From Paracoccaceae bacterium (GTDB lineage: Bacteria; Pseudomonadota; Alphaproteobacteria; Rhodobacterales; Rhodobacteraceae), in contig WKFI01000003.1 of assembly GCA_014872875.1 (NCBI GenBank), positions 1 to 64,000 on the forward strand: a stretch of DNA of 64,000 bases, written 5' to 3'. Positions within the stretch are counted from its first letter, which is position 1; each line of letters opens with the position of its first letter. The translations under genes were made by a program, and so were the position numbers. This document shows, piece by piece, positions 45,789 to 54,990 of the stretch. Under the pieces are notes generated by a model that searched no databases, was not told where the DNA came from, and worked only from the letters and a program-made list of their open reading frames with translations.

Positions 45789-46562
45789 ATGCTGGATTAC
45801 GGGCAGGTCGTGTACTTGGACCCACAGAAAACAGGTACGACTTTCGTTGCAGAATTCCTACGAGATCATTTGGATCTGGAGTGTCTGTGTTATCGCAAAC
45901 ACAAACCCGTTCGCGGTCGCTTGCACCAGAACGCATTTCACTTCATTTCTGTCCGCAACCCGGTCGATCAATACGTCTCATTGTACAAATACGGCTTGAA
46001 AAAAGGCGGCAGACTTCGGCGTCGCCTTTATAAAAACGGCCTGGACGACCTTTATGAAGGCTCTCCGCAGTCCTTCAACGCTTGGCTGGAAAAAATCCTG
46101 CACGACCCCGAAGTCGCGACATACGTCAAGGATGGGTATGAAAATGTCGATCGCAATCTGATCGGATTGCAATCCTTCCGTTTTCTTTCACTTTCCTTCC
46201 AATATCCCCTGCCTTTGTTGAAAATCGCACAAAAGTATCAGGATGTTCGTTCGACTTATGACGAGCATCGGCTGCACAGCCATGTCATTAGGCTGGAGTC
46301 TCTGAACAAGGATCTTGCCAACTTGTTCCGTGGCCCACTTGCAGCCTATGCAAAAAACAAAAAGACCGCGCTGAAGGAATTGAAGCAACTCAATCGGATC
46401 AACTCGACAGAAAACAAAGGAATTGGGCGTAAGGACATTTCCACAGACAATCTGTCTGCCATCTGCGAGGCGGAGCGGTTCCTGTTGGAACTGTATTATC
46501 CTGAGGAGCTGAAGCCCATGATGTCCGACGAAGGGTCACAGATCATGGCAAAGGCTGCCTGA
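45789..46562 (+). CDS. Sulfotransferase-like protein
   Basis: A 257-residue protein with two marks of PAPS-dependent sulfotransferases: a P-loop-like 'DPQKTGTTFVAEFL' near residue 11 and a 3'-phosphate-binding-type 'FISVRNPVDQYVSLYKYG' near residue 53. The rest is not conserved enough for me to name a substrate. Bacterial relatives act on polysaccharides, lipids or glycans, often in surface polysaccharide loci. The gene and its 5' flank (from about 45640) are clearly richer in A+T and lysine codons than the neighbours, suggesting recent transfer. It stands alone between the LysR-linked operon and a 400-bp gap. Confidence 0.65.
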   Translation: MLDYGQVVYLDPQKTGTTFVAEFLRDHLDLECLCYRKHKPVRGRLHQNAFHFISVRNPVDQYVSLYKYGLKKGGRLRRRLYKNGLDDLYEGSPQSFNAWLEKILHDPEVATYVKDGYENVDRNLIGLQSFRFLSLSFQYPLPLLKIAQKYQDVRSTYDEHRLHSHVIRLESLNKDLANLFRGPLAAYAKNKKTALKELKQLNRINSTENKGIGRKDISTDNLSAICEAERFLLELYYPEELKPMMSDEGSQIMAKAA

Positions 46563-46969
46563 ACTGCCCGATTTCGTCTGATGACCGTGATACGGGACTT
46601 AGGTCCCGAACACGCGCGGCACGACAAGGTTTTCAGTGCTTCGGTTTCGGCCCGAACGCGTTGGAACTTCTATGGTCTTGCTTGTAAAGACATCCGGCAG
46701 AGCTTGGGAATGTTAATTCAGGTTGGGTAAAAAACGACGTCTCACTGGTCGGAAATCAATATGCATGCAGCTCGGATCCCTGTTGATCTTCCTTGCAGAC
46801 TAGGGAGTTCGTCCATGTACGCCATCAACCGTTTCTGGACCTATGCGCCACCGCACCGGGTTTTTGCAACCCGGACCTGACGCGCGTCGAGCTTGATCCG
46901 GCCCGCACGCGTTTCAGGACATTGCGTCAAACTTCGACGTGCTGCTCCAAGCGTTTGAAATGAAAAACC
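46563..46969. other. Gene-free interval after the sulfotransferase-like gene
   Basis: About 400 bp with no convincing gene. It holds a 21-codon plus-strand frame starting at 46815 whose 3' part makes a small hairpin CCGGGTT/AACCCGG (about 46857-46875). A 113-codon minus-strand frame (46841-47182) overlaps the next gene and shows no domain. Composition shifts from AT-rich back to the local average here, so it may mark the edge of an inserted segment. Confidence 0.4.
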
Positions 46970-47980
46970 ATGACCGATACTTCCCCCCACAACCGGCCCG
47001 AACAGGGCCCGATGAGCCGTGAATGGCATTGGCACCCCGACCTTCCGGTAAAATACGCCCCCTATTGGCACTGGCCGCCCAAACCGGCCACCCTGCTCAG
47101 ATGGGCTTGGCAAAACTACCTCCAGGTGTCCGACCGCTCCATCTATCTGGCTCTGGCATTTCTGGTGGCCTTCTGGCTGCAACCAGTCAGCCCTGATCAG
47201 GCCGAATTCGCCATTGGCTGGATGGCTTGGGTATTTGTTCGCAATTGGATTCTTCTGGCGATCGTCGCCGGTGGGCTACACCTGTGGTTCTACGGAATCG
47301 ACGCGCAGGGAAAACTGCTGAAATACGATCCCCGCCCGTATATGAAACGCAAGAATGCGCTGTACAAATTCGGCTACCAGACCTGGGATAACATCTACTA
47401 CTCGATGGTGTTTGGCGCGCCCATTCTGTCGATCTATGAGATTGGGCTGCGGTGGATGTTTGCTAACGGTGTTCTCTCCACTCTGGAGTTTACGGCACAT
47501 CCGATCTGGTTCATCGCCTTGTTCCCGATCTTGGCGATCTGGCAAAGCTTCCATTTCTATGTCGTTCACTTGGCCCTGCATCAGCCCGCAGTCTACAAAT
47601 ACGTCCATGCCGTCCACCACCGGAACGTGAACACAGGCCCTTGGTCCGGCATGTCGATGCACCCGATCGAAGCAACAGGCTATCTCAGCGCATTGTTGAT
47701 CCTTCTGATCCTGCCCAGCCACCCTGTGCATATGCTGTTTCTGGCCTATTGGCTGATGCTGGGCGCTGCGTCGTCGCATTCGGGGTACGAAGCGATCTGG
47801 GCCAAAGACCGTCAGGCTCTGCTGATCGGAGCCTTCTTCCACCAGCTGCATCACCGATACTATGAATGCAATTACGGCAATGCGGAGATGCCGTGGGACA
47901 GGTGGTTCGGCACCTATCACGACGGTTCGGAAGAGGCGACACGGATCACCCGCGACCGTAAGCGGCAGATGCACCAATAA
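46970..47980 (+). CDS. Sterol desaturase/fatty acid hydroxylase family protein
   Basis: A 336-residue membrane protein with about five hydrophobic helices and the histidine clusters of the sterol-desaturase superfamily: 'HLALH' (HxxxH), 'HAVHHRNVN' (HxxHH), and 'FFHQLHHRYYECNYGN'. These form a di-iron site facing the cytoplasm. Relatives hydroxylate or desaturate sterols, carotenoids, ceramides or ether lipids; in marine Rhodobacterales the substrate is usually unknown. It is a different family from the desaturase at 43391. The gene appears monocistronic or paired with the next membrane protein 82 bp downstream. Confidence 0.87.
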   Translation: MTDTSPHNRPEQGPMSREWHWHPDLPVKYAPYWHWPPKPATLLRWAWQNYLQVSDRSIYLALAFLVAFWLQPVSPDQAEFAIGWMAWVFVRNWILLAIVAGGLHLWFYGIDAQGKLLKYDPRPYMKRKNALYKFGYQTWDNIYYSMVFGAPILSIYEIGLRWMFANGVLSTLEFTAHPIWFIALFPILAIWQSFHFYVVHLALHQPAVYKYVHAVHHRNVNTGPWSGMSMHPIEATGYLSALLILLILPSHPVHMLFLAYWLMLGAASSHSGYEAIWAKDRQALLIGAFFHQLHHRYYECNYGNAEMPWDRWFGTYHDGSEEATRITRDRKRQMHQ

Positions 47981-48062
47981 CTTGGCGGCAAAACTCCGGC
48001 CTTTCGAATTTCGGCGGGCCGGTCCAATATTGGCAGAGCCCCTTTCGCAAGAGAGCCTGCCC

Positions 48063-49253
48063 ATGCGCGCCATTGCTGATACAACCGCCCTGGTTCAGGA
48101 CGGCGTTCTGACACCTGATCAAGCGAGGATCATCGAAGCCCGTTCGCGAGAGGTAATGGTGTCGCTCGCCGTAAACTCCATCCTCTGCTTCGGGATCATA
48201 GCCGCCACTACCGGGTTCATCTTCTGGCTGGCAGACCCACTGGCTGTCGCAATCACCGGCGTGATGATGACCGCCGCCGGGCTGATCATTCTGAAAACGC
48301 GGGGGGACCAGCTGGCGATATTCGGTAATTCCGCCACCCTGATCGGCGCCGGGATGCTGATGGGCGGCGCTTGTATCGAACTGATGGACAAGCACGAGGC
48401 GTTGGCGGGCTGGGTGATGATGCCCGCGGGCGCGCTGGTGAGCCTGCTCTGTGCCTGGCGTTGGCGCACCGGGGCGTGGTCTTCCACGTTCGTGCTGGGC
48501 GCAATTCTGCTGATGGGGCTGGCCATGCATCTGGCCGGGATCGAATGGCTGATGCTGGAGAACGAAACAGCCTCCCCCACGCGCAATATCGTGTTGCTTT
48601 ATTACTCCATCGCAATCGCCCTGGTCGGCTGGCTTCTGGATGTGCGGTTCATCACGGCCTTTGCCATCGCGCCCTTTGCGCAGATGCTTGAGACCGGCAC
48701 CAGCTATTTCAAAGCCGCCTATGTGTTCTATTCTCCGGAATCCACGCTGACGATCCTGCAGATGGTCTTGCTGATCGGGCTGTGCATCTGGTGGTCGCGA
48801 CGATTGGCAGATCGCGACGCCCGTCATCTGCATGTGTTGGCGGTGATGGCATTCATCGTGGCCAACGCCAGCGCCTTGGTTGGGTCTATCTGGGGTGACG
48901 TTGTCGGTGAAACCGTCTGGGGACCAGGTTATTACAGCGACGGTTACGCGGATTGGCAAAGCTTCAACGAAGCGCGCGACGCGTTTCGGGACAGCGCACT
49001 GATCATCTCCGAAGGAGTCTACTCCGTCATCTGGGCCATCGCACTTGCCGCCGTCATCGGCTGGGCTGCCCAGCGTCACCAGCGGGGATTGTTCAACACC
49101 GCTCTGACCTTTGCGGCGATCCATGCCTATACGCAGATGTTCGAAAGCTTTGCCGACGAACCGCTGGCCTATGTGATCGGAGGGCTCGCTGCAATTCCGC
49201 TGGCTTGGGGCTTGTGGCGCCTGAACCAATGGATGACGGCTCAGAACGGCTAA
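48063..49253 (+). CDS. Multi-span membrane protein (DUF2157/DUF4401-like), unknown function
   Basis: A 396-residue protein with about ten predicted membrane helices after a cytosolic N-terminal segment of 30 residues ('VLTPDQARIIEARSREV'), which resembles the DUF2157-type layout. I do not know its function. The frame is open back to 47862 but that part overlaps the previous gene, so the ATG at 48063 is used. A few charged residues sit in the helices, for example 'MDKHEAL', as expected for a transporter or sensor, but no catalytic motif is visible. It converges on the GlxA-type regulator with a 4-bp overlap of the ends. Confidence 0.7.
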   Translation: MRAIADTTALVQDGVLTPDQARIIEARSREVMVSLAVNSILCFGIIAATTGFIFWLADPLAVAITGVMMTAAGLIILKTRGDQLAIFGNSATLIGAGMLMGGACIELMDKHEALAGWVMMPAGALVSLLCAWRWRTGAWSSTFVLGAILLMGLAMHLAGIEWLMLENETASPTRNIVLLYYSIAIALVGWLLDVRFITAFAIAPFAQMLETGTSYFKAAYVFYSPESTLTILQMVLLIGLCIWWSRRLADRDARHLHVLAVMAFIVANASALVGSIWGDVVGETVWGPGYYSDGYADWQSFNEARDAFRDSALIISEGVYSVIWAIALAAVIGWAAQRHQRGLFNTALTFAAIHAYTQMFESFADEPLAYVIGGLAAIPLAWGLWRLNQWMTAQNG

Positions 49254-50191
49254 ACCTGTCCTCTGAGGGTGCGTGGCGTCGCACCAAATTCGGCCTTGAA
49301 GGCCCGTGTCAGCGCGCTCGGGTTGTCGTACCCACTCCGCAGGGCGACTTCTGAAACGCTCAATTCAGTCTCCAGAACCAGCTTTCTGGCCTGTATCAAA
49401 CGGAGATGTTTGTAGACTGCCTGGGGTGTTGCCCCCAACTCCTTGCGCACTCGCGCCTCCAGGTCCTTCTGGCTGCGGCCCACCTGACGGGCAACATCTC
49501 CGATGGAAAGGGGCTGCTCCAGATTGGCCTGCATAACTGCCACAGCCCGCGCCACTGATTTCGAACGTGCCAGAACGGCACCTTGATCCCCGGTGGCTTC
49601 CGGGCTCATGAACAGGGTCGCCACCTCCAGCCTCAAGGCCGCTCCATGGCGTTCTCCGATCAGGTCCAGCATGGTCTCGAACGCGGCCATCGCCCCGGAG
49701 CACGTTATGTATCGGCCATCCCGGACTTGCCGTTGGCGTTGTGCCTGAACCTCGGGGAAGTTTTCGCCAAAACGCTGCAACTCCTCCCAATGAATGGTGG
49801 CCGACTTACCATCCAGAAGACCGGCATTGGCCAACAACCAGGCCCCGGTGTCAAACCCCGCCAACACCTGATACCGCGTGTCTGCCGCCCGCAAGCCCCG
49901 CGCGCTGGCGACCGTCGCATGGCGCAGGAAGTCATAAGACGGCATCGCGACCAGCATCGTTCCGCCGCAGTCAGACAATCGGCCATGTGCCTTGACTTCC
50001 ATCCCAGACGACGACACCGCCGGTTCCCCATCCAAGGTCAGAAACCGCCAGCCATAAACCTGCCGTCCGGCAAAGCCGTTGGCTGCCCGCAATGGCTCGA
50101 CCGTGTTCGCCAGGCAATGCGCCGAGAACGCGTCAAACAGCAGGACGTCCACCTGCTCGGCCATCACACTGTCTTTGACCCAGGTCTTCAT
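49250..50191 (-). CDS. GlxA-family AraC-type transcriptional regulator
   Basis: A 313-residue regulator with an N-terminal DJ-1/PfpI-like domain (about residues 12-180, 'QVDVLLFDAFSAHCLANTVEPLRAAN' and 'LAGFDTGAWLLANAGLLDG') and a C-terminal AraC double helix-turn-helix (from about 215, 'LSIGDVARQVGRSQKDLEARVRKELGATPQAVY' and 'SEVALRSGYDNPSALTRAF', spans). Proteins of this class often regulate choline, glycine betaine, carnitine or dimethylglycine breakdown. The effector here is unknown. It overlaps tail-to-tail with the upstream membrane gene. Confidence 0.9.
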   Translation of the reverse strand: MKTWVKDSVMAEQVDVLLFDAFSAHCLANTVEPLRAANGFAGRQVYGWRFLTLDGEPAVSSSGMEVKAHGRLSDCGGTMLVAMPSYDFLRHATVASARGLRAADTRYQVLAGFDTGAWLLANAGLLDGKSATIHWEELQRFGENFPEVQAQRQRQVRDGRYITCSGAMAAFETMLDLIGERHGAALRLEVATLFMSPEATGDQGAVLARSKSVARAVAVMQANLEQPLSIGDVARQVGRSQKDLEARVRKELGATPQAVYKHLRLIQARKLVLETELSVSEVALRSGYDNPSALTRAFKAEFGATPRTLRGQV

Positions 50192-50228
50192 GACGCGCCC
50201 TTACCGCCTACAACAGAAGACTGTCACG

Positions 50229-50864
50229 TCAGGTCTTGCGAAATAGTGCGATCAAGGCCGTGTCGTCCTTGTGTGAACCTGTCGCCCCGTCGCCATAGAT
50301 CGGATATTCCGGCAACCGCAGATTGCGGATGGCGCCGTCGCCGATCAGCTGGTCAAACATGGTCGCAAAGCCGTGGCTTTCGTAATGCCCGGCATTGATC
50401 GACAACGAAAACAGCGCATCCCGACGTGCCACGCGCAACAGCAGCGGCAACACCTCGGGCCCAACATGACCGTGGGTGAACGTGCCCGAGGACACGACCC
50501 CCGCATAGCTGTCGCGTGGCACCGGCACGCCCAACGTCAGATCCGCTTCGATCATATCGCGATAGACATCTTTCTTGGCGGCCTGCTCCAGCATCTGGGC
50601 ACTGATATCGGTAGCGTCGACGGTTCGCACCCCCAGCTTGGTCAATTCGACCCCGCACAAGCCAGTGCCTGCTCCCACATCCAGCACCGGGCTGCGTCCC
50701 CCGGCCTCGACAAAACAGCGTGCTGCAATTTCAGGCAGCAGGTAGAACCGCTCTGCGGCAAAATCCTGATCATAGGATTCGGCCCAGTCGGCATAAAGTT
50801 TCTTCGAGTCCTCAGGCGTTTCCAGCCCATAGGCAGCATCAAGGTTCGGCGTTTCCTTTGTCAT
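50229..50864 (-). CDS. Class I SAM-dependent methyltransferase
   Basis: A 211-residue cytoplasmic protein with the Rossmann-type methyltransferase signature 'VLDVGAGTGLCGVELTKLG' and the next acidic strand 'VDATDISAQMLEQA'. Motif II-like 'SYAGVVSSGTFTHGHVG' follows. It starts at the ATG at 50864; the frame upstream to 51008 overlaps the divergent SDR gene. Relatives include Williams-Beuren-type methyltransferases (WBSCR27-like), whose substrates are unknown. The start lies 75 bp from that of the SDR gene at 50939 on the opposite strand, so they share a promoter region. Confidence 0.85.
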   Translation of the reverse strand: MTKETPNLDAAYGLETPEDSKKLYADWAESYDQDFAAERFYLLPEIAARCFVEAGGRSPVLDVGAGTGLCGVELTKLGVRTVDATDISAQMLEQAAKKDVYRDMIEADLTLGVPVPRDSYAGVVSSGTFTHGHVGPEVLPLLLRVARRDALFSLSINAGHYESHGFATMFDQLIGDGAIRNLRLPEYPIYGDGATGSHKDDTALIALFRKT

Positions 50865-50938
50865 ATGCTCATGAAAATCGTGAAAGGGATTCGAATCAAC
50901 CCTTGCGCCGAGTGTCGCGGCGCAACATTTATGGGAGC

Positions 50939-51802
50939 ATGAATAAGACACTGCTTTGCCTCGGGTTCGGCTATACCGCCCAAGCGCTCGCCAGACACCT
51001 GATCCCACAGGGTTGGCGGATCATTGGAACCACACGCGACACCGGTGTGACCATGGACGGAGTCGAGATCCTCCAGTGGCCCGGAACCGAGCTGACACTG
51101 GACGAGATCACCCATGTTCTGGTCTCGATTGCCCCCAAAGAAAGCGGCGACCCAATCCTGAGTGAGATGAAGGAAGCCTTTACCAAGGCCGACCTGGACT
51201 GGGTGGGGTATCTTTCCACCACGGCCGTCTATGGCGACCGGGACGGCGATTGGGTTGACGAAAGCGACGACCTGCGCCCGGCCAGCCCACGCGGCCAGTG
51301 GCGGGTTGCCGCCGAACAGGCCTGGCAAGGTATCGACGGGTTGCCCGTACATGTGTTTCGTCTGGCCGGGATCTATGGTCCCGGGCGTGGTCCGTTTTCG
51401 AAACTCCGCTCGGGCAAGGTGCGACGGATCATCAAGGAAGGGCAGGTGTTTTCCCGGGCCCATGTCGAAGACATCGCCCAGGTACTGCGCGCCTCGATGG
51501 CCGCGCCCAATCCCGGTGCGGTCTACAATGTCTGCGACGATGAACCGGCCCCGCCGCAGGACGTCATCGGATATGCCGCCGAATTGCAGGGTCTGCCGAT
51601 GCCCCCCGCCGTGCGGTACGAAGACGCCGACATGACCCCGATGGCGCGGAGTTTCTACAACGAAAACAAACGAGTGCGAAATGATCGCATCAAGGATGAG
51701 CTGGGAGTCCAGCTGATCTATCCGAATTACCGTGTGGGGCTGGAGGCGCTGGTCGCCGCCCATGACATCGACGACCGGGACAAGATGCCGGGCGGCGGTT
51801 AA
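50939..51802 (+). CDS. NAD(P)-dependent epimerase/SDR (YeeZ-like)
   Basis: A 287-residue short-chain dehydrogenase with an N-terminal dinucleotide motif, 'LLCLGFGYTAQALARHL', that departs from the usual TGxxGxxG of extended SDRs, as in the atypical YeeZ group. The catalytic region is degenerate: 'YLSTTAVYGDRDGDW' keeps Ser and Tyr, and 'SPRGQWRVAAEQAW' has Arg rather than the normal YxxxK. Activity is uncertain. It starts at 50939, just after GGGAGC, and ends in two tandem hairpins. Confidence 0.82.
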   Translation: MNKTLLCLGFGYTAQALARHLIPQGWRIIGTTRDTGVTMDGVEILQWPGTELTLDEITHVLVSIAPKESGDPILSEMKEAFTKADLDWVGYLSTTAVYGDRDGDWVDESDDLRPASPRGQWRVAAEQAWQGIDGLPVHVFRLAGIYGPGRGPFSKLRSGKVRRIIKEGQVFSRAHVEDIAQVLRASMAAPNPGAVYNVCDDEPAPPQDVIGYAAELQGLPMPPAVRYEDADMTPMARSFYNENKRVRNDRIKDELGVQLIYPNYRVGLEALVAAHDIDDRDKMPGGG

Positions 51803-51803
51803 T

Positions 51804-51844
51804 CCGCTTCGAAGCGGCTTTTCAAGCGTCTTGAAAGACGCTTG
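51804..51844. terminator. Two tandem hairpins between the SDR gene and dxs
   Basis: CCGCTTCGAAGCGG (51804-51817) is a perfect palindrome followed by CTTTT. CAAGCGTCTT (51823-51832) and AAGACGCTTG (51835-51844) pair perfectly. Both lie between convergent genes (stops at 51802 and 51911). Confidence 0.6.
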
Positions 51845-51910
51845 TCACGCGATTTCAGATTCTCGTGGTTCAAAGGGTTTCAAAATCCCTCGCCCGCATG
51901 GAGCGGCAAA

Positions 51911-53839
51911 TCACGCCCGCTTTTCGCCAATCGACGCCACACCCAGAACTTCCAGCACCTTGGCTTCGATCTGCGGTGCATTCATGCCGGCGACGGCGTA
52001 CATGTCGGCGGGGCTGGCTTGGTCGATGAATGTATCGGGCAGCACCATCGAGCGGTATTTCAGCCCTTTGTCGAACACGCCTTCTTCGGCCAGCAATTGC
52101 GCCACATGTGATCCGAAGCCTCCCACGGCGCCTTCCTCGATGGTGATCAACGCCTCGTGATCTGCTGCCAGCTCAAGGATCATTTCGCGGTCCAGAGGCT
52201 TGGCAAAACGGGCATCGGCGATGGTCGGTTTGACCCCCTTGGCCTCCAGCGCCTCGGACGCTTTCAGAACCTCGGACAAGCGCGTTCCAAAGGACAAAAG
52301 CGCAACCCGGCTGCCCTTCTGGATCATCCGGCCTTTGCCGATTTCAAGGATCTGGCCCTCTTCGGGCAACTCCACGCCCACTCCTTCGCCACGCGGATAG
52401 CGGAAGGCGATCGGCCCTTCGTCATGCGCTGCGGCAGTGGCAACCATATGGACCAGTTCGGCTTCATCCGCGGCGGCCATCACCACCATACCAGGCAAGT
52501 TCGACATGTAACCGATGTCAAAGGACCCGGCATGGGTCGCCCCATCCGCACCCACCAGACCGGCGCGATCAATGGCAAAGCGCACGGGCAGGCGCTGAAT
52601 GGCCACGTCGTGCACAACCTGATCATAACCGCGCTGCAGGAAGGTCGAATACATCGCACAGAACGGTTTCATGCCGCCCGCAGCAAGCGCCGCCGCAAAG
52701 GTTACGCCATGCTGTTCGGCAATACCCACATCAAAGCAGCGAGACGGATAGCGTTCCGCCATCAGGTTCAATCCGGTGCCATCAGGCATTGCCGCCGTCA
52801 CCGCGCAGATCTTGTCATCCTTGGCCGCCAGTTTGACCAGCTCATTCCCGAAGACGTTTGTATAGAACGGCGCGTTTGACGGTGCTTTCTTTTGCTTTCC
52901 GGTCACCACGTCGAATTTGGCTGTGGCATGGCCCTTGTCCATTGCCGCCTCGGCCGGGGCATACCCCTTGCCCTTCTTTGTCAGAACATGGATCAACACG
53001 GGCCCGGTGGCACGGGCCCTGACCGTGCGCAGAACTGGCAACAGCTGGTGCAGGTCATGTCCGTCAATCGGGCCCAAATAGGAGAAACCCAACGCCTCGA
53101 ACAATGTGCCGCCCACGGCCATGCCTTTCAGCATGTCCTTGGCGCGTTTGGCGCCTTCACGGAACGGTTCGGGCAACAGCGACACGGCGCCTTTGGCGGC
53201 CGCTTTCAGCTCCTGAAACGGTTCTTCGGCATATAGGCGCGACAGATAGGAAGACAGCGCACCAACCGGCGGTGCAATGCTCATCTCGTTGTCGTTCAGG
53301 ATCACGAACAGACGCTTGTCCAAATGACCGGCATTGTTCATCGCCTCAAACGCCATACCCGCTGACATCGACCCGTCGCCGATCACTGCGATGGCATCCC
53401 CGTTGCCTTCGGGAATCACCCCGCCCAGATCGCGCGCCGTGGCGAAACCCAACGCCGCACTGATCGAGGTCGAACTGTGCGCCGCGCCAAACGGATCATA
53501 GGGAGATTCAGATCGTTTGGTGAACCCCGACAGCCCGTCTTTCATCCGCAAGGTGCGGATGCGGTCGCGGCGTTCGGTCAGGATCTTGTGCGGATAACAC
53601 TGGTGCGACACGTCCCAGATCAGCTTGTCTCGCGGAGTATCGAACACCGCGTGCAGGGCCACGGTCAGTTCCACCACACCCAGACCTGCGCCCAAATGCC
53701 CGCCGGTCACCGAAACGGCGGAAACGGTTTCCGAGCGCAATTCGCCCGCCAGCTGGATCAACTGAGCATCACTCAGCCCTTTCAGGTCTGCAGGGCGCTG
53801 GATCTGGTCCAACAACGGGGTATGGGGCCGGTCCGACAT
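51911..53839 (-). CDS. dxs: 1-deoxy-D-xylulose-5-phosphate synthase
   Basis: A 642-residue thiamine-diphosphate enzyme that condenses pyruvate and glyceraldehyde 3-phosphate in the first step of the MEP isoprenoid pathway. The ThDP motif begins '[20 protein letters not shown]' and continues to '[10 protein letters not shown]'; the transketolase-like pyrimidine domain has '[20 protein letters not shown]'. The N-terminal '[19 protein letters not shown]' is also typical. It is the last gene of a minus-strand cluster with ispA, xseB and a deacetylase-like gene. TPP supply for this enzyme links to the thiBPQ importer. Confidence 0.97.
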   Translation of the reverse strand: MSDRPHTPLLDQIQRPADLKGLSDAQLIQLAGELRSETVSAVSVTGGHLGAGLGVVELTVALHAVFDTPRDKLIWDVSHQCYPHKILTERRDRIRTLRMKDGLSGFTKRSESPYDPFGAAHSSTSISAALGFATARDLGGVIPEGNGDAIAVIGDGSMSAGMAFEAMNNAGHLDKRLFVILNDNEMSIAPPVGALSSYLSRLYAEEPFQELKAAAKGAVSLLPEPFREGAKRAKDMLKGMAVGGTLFEALGFSYLGPIDGHDLHQLLPVLRTVRARATGPVLIHVLTKKGKGYAPAEAAMDKGHATAKFDVVTGKQKKAPSNAPFYTNVFGNELVKLAAKDDKICAVTAAMPDGTGLNLMAERYPSRCFDVGIAEQHGVTFAAALAAGGMKPFCAMYSTFLQRGYDQVVHDVAIQRLPVRFAIDRAGLVGADGATHAGSFDIGYMSNLPGMVVMAAADEAELVHMVATAAAHDEGPIAFRYPRGEGVGVELPEEGQILEIGKGRMIQKGSRVALLSFGTRLSEVLKASEALEAKGVKPTIADARFAKPLDREMILELAADHEALITIEEGAVGGFGSHVAQLLAEEGVFDKGLKYRSMVLPDTFIDQASPADMYAVAGMNAPQIEAKVLEVLGVASIGEKRA

Positions 53840-53858
53840 GGCTCCGCTCCTAAAAGAG

Positions 53859-54743
53859 TCAGCTGTCGCGCGAGATAACGAAGCGCGCGGCCTCCTTCAA
53901 GGTTTCAGCCTGATCTCCGTAAATGACCAACGCGGCGCAAGCGGTATCAGCAAGTTCACCGGCACGGGATTTCGCAGCCTCAAGCCCAAGGAGCGAGACG
54001 AACGTGGCTTTGCCTGCATCCGCGTCCTTCTGGACCCGCTTGCCGACCTTCGCTTCGTCCCCTTCAACATCCAAGATGTCATCTGCGATCTGGAAAGCAA
54101 GGCCCAGCGCATCGGCATACTGCCGCAGCGCAGACGTATCTGCACCGGCCAAAATCGCACCAGCCGTTGCCGACCAGGCAATCAGACAGCCGGTCTTGCG
54201 GCTTTGCAGTTGGGTGATCTGGTCCAGCGTCAGGGGGGTGTCAGCGCTTTCCGCTGCCATATCCATCATCTGGCCCGAGACCATGCCATCCTTGCCCGCA
54301 TCCTGCGCAAGGCTGCGGATCAGGACCAGGGCGTTGGGCCCCAGATCCGGATCGGCCAGTACCTGAAAGGCCAAGGTCTGCAGCGCGTCCCCGGCAAGGA
54401 CTGCCAGGTCTTCGCCGTATTTGCGATGCACCGTAGGCTGGCCGCGACGCAGGTCATCATCATCCATGCAGGGCAGATCGTCATGCACCAGCGAGTAAGC
54501 GTGTATGCATTCGATCGCGAATGCCGCCTTTACGGCGATCTCATCTCGGACGCCATGCAGACGGGCGCTTTCCATCACCAGAAACCCACGCAGCATCTTG
54601 CCACCCACGATGGCATAACGCATCGCTTCCAACAGGCGATCCTCGCCCGCAAGAACGTCCTGCATGTATTCGGTGACGCGCCGCTGGGTGTTTTTGAGCG
54701 CTTCGGCAAAAGGCCGCACCTGCACAGCATCTTCGGTGATCAT
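53859..54743 (-). CDS. ispA: Polyprenyl synthetase (farnesyl diphosphate synthase)
   Basis: A 294-residue prenyl transferase making farnesyl diphosphate from IPP and DMAPP. The first aspartate-rich motif is '[22 protein letters not shown]' (DDxxxxD, span), and the second is '[19 protein letters not shown]'. The residues before the first motif, 'ECIHAYS', suggest a short-chain (C15) product. I place the start at the ATG at 54743, four bases after the xseB stop; an ATG at 54788 would overlap xseB by 41 bp. It is encoded between xseB and dxs, the usual order in alphaproteobacteria. Confidence 0.93.
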   Translation of the reverse strand: MITEDAVQVRPFAEALKNTQRRVTEYMQDVLAGEDRLLEAMRYAIVGGKMLRGFLVMESARLHGVRDEIAVKAAFAIECIHAYSLVHDDLPCMDDDDLRRGQPTVHRKYGEDLAVLAGDALQTLAFQVLADPDLGPNALVLIRSLAQDAGKDGMVSGQMMDMAAESADTPLTLDQITQLQSRKTGCLIAWSATAGAILAGADTSALRQYADALGLAFQIADDILDVEGDEAKVGKRVQKDADAGKATFVSLLGLEAAKSRAGELADTACAALVIYGDQAETLKEAARFVISRDS

Positions 54744-54747
54744 CGGA

Positions 54748-54990
54748 TTATCCGGCGTCCAGCGGTTGGGTTCCGGTGGGTGTGCCATTTGCGTCCAGCG
54801 TAATGGCGGCCACTTTTTCCTCGGCGCGTTTCAGTTCATCCTCACAGCGTTTCTTGAGCGCTGCGCCGCGTTCATAAAGCGTAATGGATTCGTCCAGAGC
54901 AACATTGCCGCGTTCCAGATTGTCCACGACGGCCTCCAGTTCCTTCATGGCCTGCTCAAAGCTCATCTCTTCAACGGGTGTCTGGGTCAT
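54748..54990 (-). CDS. xseB: Exodeoxyribonuclease VII small subunit
   Basis: An 80-residue, almost wholly helical protein with the XseB pattern '[33 protein letters not shown]' (span). It joins XseA to form exonuclease VII, which degrades single-stranded DNA in both directions. XseA is not in this window. The gene overlaps the deacetylase-like gene by 4 bp (ATGA) and is followed directly by ispA. Confidence 0.95.
   Translation of the reverse strand: MTQTPVEEMSFEQAMKELEAVVDNLERGNVALDESITLYERGAALKKRCEDELKRAEEKVAAITLDANGTPTGTQPLDAG

Noticed and set aside
47946-49229. 427-codon minus-strand frame opposite the multi-span membrane protein
   Set aside because: Gln/His/Pro-rich shadow translation; the plus strand shows a clean pattern of membrane helices and a proper start.
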